Shown here in pieces: positions 53,175 to 59,404 of a stretch of DNA of 64,000 nt. The stretch is from assembly GCF_003026285.1 (NCBI RefSeq), contig NZ_PYOD01000020.1:21906-85905 (forward strand), read 5' to 3'. The stretch's first letter is position 1. Each line of letters starts with the position of its first letter. This DNA is from Photobacterium profundum. Its GTDB lineage: Bacteria; Pseudomonadota; Gammaproteobacteria; Enterobacterales; Vibrionaceae. The notes beneath the pieces are model-generated. The model saw only the letters and a list, made by a program, of their open reading frames with translations. It ran no database searches and was not told the DNA's origin. A program made the position numbers and the translations under genes.

Positions 53175-54002
53175 ATGAGTACTTCCATTTTAATTACAGG
53201 CTGTAGCACTGGCATTGGCTACCACTGTGCAATCGCACTTCATCAAGCAGGTTATCAAGTTATAGCCAGCTGTCGCCACCTAAAAGATGTTGCCGCTTTA
53301 CAAGCACAAGGGCTACATTGCGTACAACTTGATCTCACCACTAGCGAGTCAATTCAACAAGGCTTAAAAGAAACATTAGACATTACCGGCGGGACACTAG
53401 ATGTACTATTTAATAATGCGGCTTACGGTCAACCTGGGGCATTAGAAGATTTACCCACTCATGCGCTGCGTGAACAATTTGAAACTAATATTTTTGGCTG
53501 GCATGAGCTCACTACCTTGGTTATTCCTCTAATGCTTAAACAAGGCCATGGTAAAATTGTTCAAAACAGTTCGGTGTTAGGGCTTGTTGCCATGAAATAC
53601 CGAGGAGCATACAACGCCAGTAAGTTCGCCCTAGAGGGCTACACGGATACACTACGCCTTGAATTAATGGATACCCCGATCAGCGTCAGTTTAATCGAAC
53701 CCGGTCCTATTGAAAGCCAGTTTAGAGACAATGCGAAAAGACAATTTGAGAAGCACATAAATATTGATGATTCACGCCACCAAGCCAGCTATAAAAAAAC
53801 ACTGGAACGATTGGGTACATCGTCACCAACCAATAAATTTACCTTAACACCTGAAGCTGTGCTTAAGCCGTTGTTGAATATAATTAACACTAATAAACCA
53901 GCACCGCGTTATTACGTAACTCAGCCCACGTATATTTTTGGCTTTCTACGTCGTGTATTGCCGAGTCAATGGCTAGATAAGCTTCTAGTAAAAAGTAACT
54001 AA
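53175..54002 (+). CDS. ybbO: SDR-family oxidoreductase YbbO
   Basis: The 275-residue short-chain dehydrogenase has the cofactor motif ITGCSTGIGYH, the NNAAYG motif and the catalytic YNASKFA near residues 150-160. The arginine-free cofactor region does not let me decide between NADP and NAD. E. coli YbbO reduces a range of aldehydes. It is 36 bases after tesA with a good AGAGAGATAAC ribosome-binding site, in the tesA-ybbO order found in E. coli. A terminator follows. Confidence 0.9.
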   Translation: MSTSILITGCSTGIGYHCAIALHQAGYQVIASCRHLKDVAALQAQGLHCVQLDLTTSESIQQGLKETLDITGGTLDVLFNNAAYGQPGALEDLPTHALREQFETNIFGWHELTTLVIPLMLKQGHGKIVQNSSVLGLVAMKYRGAYNASKFALEGYTDTLRLELMDTPISVSLIEPGPIESQFRDNAKRQFEKHINIDDSRHQASYKKTLERLGTSSPTNKFTLTPEAVLKPLLNIINTNKPAPRYYVTQPTYIFGFLRRVLPSQWLDKLLVKSN

Positions 54003-54021
54003 ACCTTATTATTCGTCTTAT

Positions 54022-54055
54022 AAGCAACCTTGATATCTAACATGGTTGCTTTTTT
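54022..54055 (+). terminator. Terminator after ybbO
   Basis: AAGCAACC (54022-54029) / GGTTGCTT (54044-54051), followed by T-rich sequence. Confidence 0.75.
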
Positions 54056-54308
54056 ATTCGTGAACACAACTATCTCCACTTAAAATCACACCTTTACCTG
54101 TGTAATAAAAGTTCAATCCTTGTATTGTAGCCATCATAAATAAGCACTAAGCACTATTATCGCGTTAGTAATGATAAAAAAAACAATAACGTAATATTAC
54201 TGTCACATATTCAGGTTATCTTAATTATGTAGATTGAAGAGAAACCTCCTACATCTGATTTCTCTACACCTCCCTACGCCTTATAACTAAAAACCCTGAG
54301 GGTGTGGT

Positions 54309-54380
54309 ATGACATTACGCCAAATAAATATGCTTTGTGTCTGTGTGACACTCGCTTTACTGTTAACATTTCAAGGCTAA
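54309..54380 (+). CDS. Putative 23-residue hydrophobic peptide
   Basis: An ORF of 23 codons (MTLRQINMLCVCVTLALLL then TFQG) with a hydrophobic core typical of a membrane peptide. A GAGGGTGTGG sequence precedes the ATG. Its stop codon overlaps the left arm of a perfect terminator. The arrangement suggests a free-standing small transcript of perhaps 150-200 bases, a leader peptide, or an sRNA with an internal ORF. I know no family. Confidence 0.5.
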   Translation: MTLRQINMLCVCVTLALLLTFQG

Positions 54381-54407
54381 AAAGGAGAGGATTACTCTCC
54401 TTTTTTT
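54379..54407 (+). terminator. Terminator of the small ORF
   Basis: Eleven-base-pair stem AAAAAGGAGAG (54379-54389) / CTCTCCTTTTT (54395-54405), five-base loop and T-run. Confidence 0.9.
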
Positions 54408-54543
54408 CGCCTTTACTTCACATTCCCCCTTCTCTTTCTTGATAAACATGTATTAATCCCCATATTATTTAGTTAAATGCCCCACATTTTTGCGCTAACT
54501 CTGGCAAGGTATTTAGACAAATTTTAAATTTAAACATTTACGG

Positions 54544-55407
54544 ATGAGTAGCATGTACGAACAATTAGCGATTGAACTGACAGAACAGAATCTCCAACAA
54601 GTGATTGAGCAATCAAAGCAAACACCTGTTGCAATCAGCTTTTGGGCACCATCGATGCCTGAAACCCTTGAAGTAAATGCAATACTTGAGAAAATTACTC
54701 GTGAGTATCAAGGGCAACTTGTTCTTGCGACCCTTAACTGTGAAACCCAGCAAATGGTTGCCTCACAGTTTGGCGTTCGAGGTTTACCTACAGTTGCATT
54801 ATTTAAAGATGGTCAACCCGCAGATGGCAGTTCAGGTCCTCAAACAGAAGCTAGCCTGCGTGAAATGTTAAATAAGCATCTACCAAGCCAAGAAGAATTA
54901 CAGTTAAAGGCAGCGTTAACGCTAGTCGATAATAAAGAATATTCCCAAGCTCTGCCTGTACTTCGCCAACTCGCGACTGCATTCCCACAAGCAGGCATTG
55001 TTACTCTTGCCATCGCTGAATGTTTAGTGGAAACAGCTCAATTTGATGAAGCTGAAACTTTACTAGCAACTGTTGTAATGCAAGATCAAGATGCAAAATA
55101 CAAAGGCTTAATGGCGAAACTTGAATTACACAAGCAAGCAAGCGATTCACCAGAGATCCGTTTATTAGAAGATAAACTTGCCACTAACCCAACAGATTCA
55201 GCCGTCTCTTTCGAACTGGCTATTCAGTACAATCAAGTAAGCCGTACCGAAGAAGCATTAGAGTTATTGATTACGATTTTACAGGAAGACTTAAACTTTG
55301 CAGATGGTAGCGCAAAGAAAACGATGATGGATATACTTGCCGCATTAGGCCAAGGTAACCCAATAGCTGGGCAATATCGCCGTAAGCTGTACTCTCTTTT
55401 ATATTAA
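54544..55407 (+). CDS. cnoX: CnoX (YbbN), chaperedoxin with thioredoxin and TPR domains
   Basis: The 287 residues have a thioredoxin-like domain (1-110) and a helical TPR-type part (120-287). CnoX holds unfolded proteins and cooperates with GroEL and DnaK. The usual redox motif is replaced by WAPSMPE (34-40), with no cysteine; Cys66 in LNCETQQMVA seems to correspond to the Cys63 used by E. coli CnoX. The protein is therefore unlikely to be an oxidoreductase. Start at 54544 is uncertain, with another ATG at 54553. It lies in the ybb neighbourhood, as in E. coli. Confidence 0.9.
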   Translation: MSSMYEQLAIELTEQNLQQVIEQSKQTPVAISFWAPSMPETLEVNAILEKITREYQGQLVLATLNCETQQMVASQFGVRGLPTVALFKDGQPADGSSGPQTEASLREMLNKHLPSQEELQLKAALTLVDNKEYSQALPVLRQLATAFPQAGIVTLAIAECLVETAQFDEAETLLATVVMQDQDAKYKGLMAKLELHKQASDSPEIRLLEDKLATNPTDSAVSFELAIQYNQVSRTEEALELLITILQEDLNFADGSAKKTMMDILAALGQGNPIAGQYRRKLYSLLY

Positions 55408-55429
55408 AGAAGCGTTATTACATAATAGT

Positions 55430-55466
55430 AAAGGGCAGAGTAATAAACATTACTTTGCCCTTTTTA
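55430..55466. terminator. Terminator between cnoX and the META-domain gene
   Basis: Fifteen-base arms (55430-55444 and 55449-55463) pair with one mismatch around a four-base loop, flanked by A- and T-tracts. It can serve both converging genes. Confidence 0.85.
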
Positions 55467-55488
55467 ATTTTAAATCAGTGACGATCAA

Positions 55489-55914
55489 TTAAATATGTTC
55501 ATTCGATTTTTCAAACACTAAAAAACGATCACCAGAATCCACGACTAACGTCTCATTCACCACCTCAATGTTGGTTACATGGCGTAAAACATTCATAATA
55601 TTTTGCTCTTGCTCAACGATTTCCGGCAGGCACATTTTATGCGTCATAATAGGTAGTGTGAAATTCACTGCACTATCATCGATATTCAATTTCCCTTTAA
55701 ATAAATTACAACCAGTAAAACCTGCTACACCTAGATCCTCTTCAATGATCATACTTGGTTGGCGCTTAGTGATACCTGGAATACTAATCCCCCCCTCAAG
55801 AATCCACTCACCCACGTATTGATCAGATTCACTTAATAATTGTTGATTTGAAAAGCACCCAATTAAAGGCAAAGCGAGCATAGCTAAAATGAAAAATTTA
55901 ATTATGTTCATCAT
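55489..55914 (-). CDS. META-domain (DUF306) lipoprotein
   Basis: From ATG 55914 the product has 141 residues: a lipoprotein signal with lipobox LIGC (Cys at about 18), then a META-type domain with VGEWILEGG, GVAGFTGCNLFKGKL and a C-terminal strand RFLVFEK. HslJ-like META proteins are envelope proteins of unclear role. ATG 55911 is directly adjacent and equally possible. An upstream in-frame extension to 56070 looks non-coding. It is downstream of ompA on the same strand. Confidence 0.8.
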   Translation of the reverse strand: MMNIIKFFILAMLALPLIGCFSNQQLLSESDQYVGEWILEGGISIPGITKRQPSMIIEEDLGVAGFTGCNLFKGKLNIDDSAVNFTLPIMTHKMCLPEIVEQEQNIMNVLRHVTNIEVVNETLVVDSGDRFLVFEKSNEHI

Positions 55915-56089
55915 ATAGTTATAACTTTCCGAGATACTAATCACCTTAAGTAACGGATATCCACAATTATTTAAGGTGATTAAAATTTGAATAAAAAAAT
56001 ACCGGTAAAACCGGCATTTGCAATTGTTACCTGAAATCAAGATAGTCAAAATGCAATAACGCCTTAGCACTATTGCATTAAACCTCTAA

Positions 56090-57049
56090 TTACTTGATTA
56101 CAACTTCAACAGAACGCTCGATTAGAGACTTACCGCTGTCGTCTGTTAGCGGGTTCTGATCAGCAACAGATGTTACTGTTAGGCGAGATGCGTCAACACC
56201 GTTGTCAATTAAGTACTGAGATACCGCGTTTGCGCGTGCTTCAGATACTTTAGCGTTGATTGCAGCAGTACCTGTTGAATCAGTACGACCAATGATTTCA
56301 GCGGTTAGTTCTGGGTTTGCTTGCAGCGTTTGTGCAACTTCGTTCAGGTTATAACGACCGTAGTCGTTCACATCAACTTGACCAGTTTGGTAAGGAAGTA
56401 CGAAGTTTGAACGAGTCATTGTCGTTACTTCTACAGGCACTTCTTTAACAACTTCAACGTCCTGAGTTACGATCATTGGTGTTGCAGGTTGACCAAACTT
56501 GTAAGTCATACCCCAGTAAACCTGGTGTAGGTCAGTGTCTTGACCTTGGTTCAATTCTAGGTTCTGGTAGTAATCGTAACCAATCTTGGTTGATACAGCA
56601 TTAGTTAGTTGGTACTCAAGACCAACACCCGCAGTACCAGTGAAGCTATCATCGATCTCACCTTCAGCAAAGATGTAAGTTGCACCCAACTTACCGAATA
56701 CAGATAGGTCTTGTGTAAAGTAGTAGTTACCCTTAACACCAAGAGTACCAAGGTGTAGATCTGCATTACCTAGGTCATGCATGTAATCGTAGCTAGTGTA
56801 AAGACCAACATTTTTGTTGAAGTCGTAACCTGCTTCTAATTTAGAGCTAAATGCTTCACCAGTACCGCCAACGTTAGACAGGTCATTGCTATCAACGATA
56901 CCCATACCCATACCAGCACCGATCCAAAAGCCAGCTTTATCTACAGATTGAGTCGCATCATTTGCAACTGCATCGTCAGCCATCGCTTGAGTAGCTACGC
57001 CTAAAGAAAGTGCAGCAAGAACTGATAAAGATAGTGATTTCAATTTCAT
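56090..57049 (-). CDS. ompA: OmpA-family outer-membrane protein
   Basis: The 319-residue precursor has a signal peptide (1-24, ending QAMA), an N-terminal eight-stranded barrel (about 35-190, with GAGMGMGIVD and YDYMHDLGNADLHLGTLGV) and a C-terminal OmpA domain (about 215-319) with EIIGRTDSTGT and VSEARANAVSQYL for peptidoglycan binding. Highly biased codons suggest strong expression. It links the outer membrane and cell wall. It faces the ToxR-like gene across 678 bp that contain a CRP-like site. Confidence 0.95.
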   Translation of the reverse strand: MKLKSLSLSVLAALSLGVATQAMADDAVANDATQSVDKAGFWIGAGMGMGIVDSNDLSNVGGTGEAFSSKLEAGYDFNKNVGLYTSYDYMHDLGNADLHLGTLGVKGNYYFTQDLSVFGKLGATYIFAEGEIDDSFTGTAGVGLEYQLTNAVSTKIGYDYYQNLELNQGQDTDLHQVYWGMTYKFGQPATPMIVTQDVEVVKEVPVEVTTMTRSNFVLPYQTGQVDVNDYGRYNLNEVAQTLQANPELTAEIIGRTDSTGTAAINAKVSEARANAVSQYLIDNGVDASRLTVTSVADQNPLTDDSGKSLIERSVEVVIK

Positions 57050-57266
57050 TATAAACTCCGAATTTTCTAATTGGCCACTCGTTAATGCGTACTGATTTTT
57101 TTCTATTGTACTGCCGAGGGCATGTCAGGAACGAGATACATACTGCGACTAAGTTCCCTACTGAACAAATAATAAAAATGTTGTTCATTATTAATTAGCT
57201 TTATTCATTCCCATCAACAGTACGAGTTCTGAAACATGACATTTTCAGAAAAAAACTAAAACAAAG

Positions 57267-57282
57267 AGTGATAAAGATCACA
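57267..57282. promoter_or_regulatory. CRP-like site
   Basis: AGTGATAAAGATCACA matches TGTGA-N6-TCACA at nine of ten positions. It is about 220 bp upstream of the ompA start on the minus strand and about 445 bp before the ToxR-like gene. Confidence 0.55.
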
Positions 57283-57680
57283 ATTCAAGTTCTGAAAAAC
57301 ATAAAACCCAACACGAGAAAAATATAAAAACATAAAAAGCAATAATTAACAGTAACTTAAAACAAACTCAGGTTAAGTGCATTTATAAAACCACTCACTT
57401 CTGAAAGCTATAAAATGAAAATAAAAACACGCTAAAACAATGATTCAACCAATCAACGCTTATGGCCGTCTCTTCCATAAATCCTTTATTTTGTTAGCAT
57501 CCCTTTCGAAAAATAAACATGTGTAAATAACAATATGCCTGACTTTTTATACCATTGAGTATATTCATACGAATACCCAATATTGCACTTTGTCGAACAT
57601 GGTTTCATTACGGTGTTATATAAAAACCATTGCCCTCAGTGTATTTAGCCGTCTTGATAAACATCATTAAGAATAAGAAA

Positions 57681-57704
57681 GCGACAAACCTCAGGTTTTG
57701 TCGC
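57681..57704 (+). promoter_or_regulatory. Leader hairpin before the ToxR-like gene
   Basis: GCGACAAACC (57681-57690) pairs with GGTTTTGTCGC (57694-57704) with one bulged base and a three-base loop. It ends 23 bases before the ATG and could be an RNA switch or thermometer. No T-run follows. Confidence 0.55.
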
Positions 57705-57727
57705 ATACAATAAATAGGTAACAGTAC

Positions 57728-58363
57728 ATGATCATCTATAAGCATGGTAATGACATTTTTGAGCCTCAGAAAAGTGCTTTTCGAACCACAGAAAGCACGA
57801 CAAAACTCAGTGCGAGCGAAACTAAAGTTTTGCAGTATTTGATTGAAAATAATGGCGAGATAATTACACGAGAAAAATTGCTAGAGATAGGATGGCCCAA
57901 CAAGGTTGTTGTGCCTAACTCACTGAATGTAGCCATTGCTAATTTAAGAAAAGCATTCAAAACTAAGATCGAAATTATTATCACGATTAAAGGTGCGGGA
58001 TTTACAATTGCCAAAAATACCTTTATTCAACATACGATACAACCAGAACCAATCTCTCTGGTTAATGAAGAAATGGATGCAGAAAAGTCAGAGAAAAAAA
58101 GCTTTAGCAGCCATAACGATGATCATTCAATAAGCAAATCTAAACGCCAACTATTTCAAACGGTATCTTTTAGTGTTTCTGTTGTGGTGGTGTTTACATG
58201 GGTCACGTTATGGGTGAGTAGCTGGCAATCGCCGCCTTGCATCAGCTTTAACGAACAAGAAATTTGCGGCAATATTGAGTTGCTCAATCTAGAAGATCTT
58301 CCAAAAACAGCAAGTCGTTCTCTCTATATCGATTTTAAAGGTAACATTTATGAAGCACAGTAA
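57728..58363 (+). CDS. ToxR-family transmembrane transcriptional regulator
   Basis: The 211-residue protein has an N-terminal OmpR/ToxR winged helix (about 25-97, with SASETKVLQYLIENNGEIITRE and VVPNSLNVAIANLRKAF), a low-complexity linker, one membrane helix at about 143-165 and a short periplasmic part of about 45 residues with Cys171 and Cys180. It resembles ToxR, TcpP and VtrA, which bind DNA while membrane-anchored. Its last 14 bases overlap the next gene, which encodes a small membrane partner, matching the co-component pattern of ToxR-ToxS and VtrA-VtrC. Targets are unknown; divergent ompA is a candidate. Confidence 0.87.
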   Translation: MIIYKHGNDIFEPQKSAFRTTESTTKLSASETKVLQYLIENNGEIITREKLLEIGWPNKVVVPNSLNVAIANLRKAFKTKIEIIITIKGAGFTIAKNTFIQHTIQPEPISLVNEEMDAEKSEKKSFSSHNDDHSISKSKRQLFQTVSFSVSVVVVFTWVTLWVSSWQSPPCISFNEQEICGNIELLNLEDLPKTASRSLYIDFKGNIYEAQ

Positions 58364-58790
58364 ACTCATATTGATAGCGTTTATTGCCTTTGTAGGATTA
58401 TTGCTATTTCCTATTATCAACGGGTTAGGCTGCGATTTTAGTTTCAAATACATGATTGGTGATCGTGAAGAGTTTGGCAGCTGTAAACTTGGGCAATACA
58501 CATTAATTGACTACCCAGATAAAGATAACGGCTATACCGTACTTAACGGTTGGTATTTTAATATCTTTAATAATGCCGTGATTGTAGTAACCAGCCACGA
58601 AGATCATACTAAAAAAATGACCCCAGAAGTCATGAGTGCTATCAATGTATTAAATCAACGTTCTTGGTATCAAATGAGCATGGAACAAATATCTCCAGCC
58701 CATATGGCGGTCTATACCGATACCCCATCAGATACCATGAAGGTTATTCAATACAAGGGCAAGCTGTCTTTGTTAGATAAAGACGCTTAA
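58350..58790 (+). CDS. Membrane-anchored partner of the ToxR-like regulator
   Basis: The 146-residue protein has one N-terminal membrane helix (about 5-24) and a periplasmic domain of about 120 residues with Cys28 and Cys45. I do not recognise a family by sequence. Its overlap with the regulator gene and its topology are those of ToxS, TcpH or VtrC, small proteins that pair with the periplasmic part of the regulator and may bind a ligand such as a bile salt. A sensory role is inference. Its stop overlaps the convergent cueR stop by four bases. Confidence 0.75.
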   Translation: MKHSKLILIAFIAFVGLLLFPIINGLGCDFSFKYMIGDREEFGSCKLGQYTLIDYPDKDNGYTVLNGWYFNIFNNAVIVVTSHEDHTKKMTPEVMSAINVLNQRSWYQMSMEQISPAHMAVYTDTPSDTMKVIQYKGKLSLLDKDA

Positions 58791-59176
58791 TCTTGGCTTA
58801 ACCCCTCGATAATTGGGCATGCAGCCCCCTCGTTCCCTGGGCATTGTTTCGTCAATGTTTCCAGGGTTTTCTTCATCATCAATAACTCCTCTATTTTATG
58901 ATCAATTTCAATTAACTTTTCCTGGGCTTTCAGTTTTACATCTGCACTTTTACGCTTAGGATCTCGTGACAAGGCCAGTAATTCACCACACTCCTCTAAA
59001 GAAAACCCAACTAAACGTGAGCGACGAATAAGATTTAACTCTGCAACATGCTTTTCACCATATAGGCGGTAACCATTACTGCTACGTTCTGGCACCGTAA
59101 TAATCCCTTTCCCTTCATAGAATCGGATCGTTTTGGTGGTTAACCCTGTTTTTGTTGCGACGTTGCTAATATTCAT
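58787..59176 (-). CDS. cueR: Cu(I)-responsive regulator CueR (MerR family)
   Basis: A 129-residue MerR-type activator with the N-terminal helix-turn-helix (NISNVATKTGLTTKTIRFYE), a dimerising helix and a metal loop with Cys112 and Cys120 (QCPGNEGAACPII), the exact CueR spacing. It senses Cu(I) and activates copA. It is divergent from copA; a CueR box with a 19-bp spacer lies before copA. The start ATG is at 59176. Confidence 0.95.
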   Translation of the reverse strand: MNISNVATKTGLTTKTIRFYEGKGIITVPERSSNGYRLYGEKHVAELNLIRRSRLVGFSLEECGELLALSRDPKRKSADVKLKAQEKLIEIDHKIEELLMMKKTLETLTKQCPGNEGAACPIIEGLSQD

Positions 59177-59309
59177 ACCAGCCTCTTGAACATTACAGCT
59201 TATGTAAGGTTATTGGACTCTATTATTCTGTGAAGATTCCCTTTTTGACAAGTATTTTCTTATCCGATCTTCCAGCTAGCCCCTTCCCAAATTAATTTAT
59301 ATAACTCGC

Positions 59310-59340
59310 TTGACCTTACACCAACTAGAAGGTTTATTGT
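59310..59340 (+). promoter_or_regulatory. CueR-controlled copA promoter
   Basis: A -35 TTGACC (59310-59315) and -10 TATTGT (59335-59340) are 19 bases apart, the long spacer of MerR-family promoters. Within the spacer ACCTT (59313-59317) and AAGGT (59329-59333) form the CueR dyad, as in the E. coli copA promoter. Confidence 0.88.
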
Positions 59341-59404
59341 TACTATCAAATTAATATATTCTTTACTTTTCCACTTATCGCTTCTCGTAGCTAAGGTGAC
59401 AAAC

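Larger units (their letters stand above)
54056..54543. other. Region between ybbO and cnoX with a small gene
   Basis: The region contains a small ORF (54309-54380) with its own terminator (54379-54407). The 54180-54300 part could hold a promoter and a leader. The last 135 bases before cnoX are AT-rich with the cnoX promoter. Confidence 0.5.
57050..57727. other. 678-bp intergenic region between ompA and the ToxR-like gene
   Basis: It carries the ompA promoter and 5' leader, a CRP-like site (57267-57282) and, next to the ToxR-like start, a strong hairpin (57681-57704). A 28-codon ORF near 57440 lacks a ribosome-binding site and is not called. I see no other gene. Confidence 0.5.

Noticed and set aside
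55915..56070. Upstream extension of the META-domain lipoprotein
   Set aside because: Cysteine- and isoleucine-rich AT-derived sequence upstream of a clear lipoprotein signal.
57440..57526. 28-codon ORF starting MIQPINAYGR in the ompA upstream region
   Set aside because: No ribosome-binding site and no recognisable composition; likely chance.
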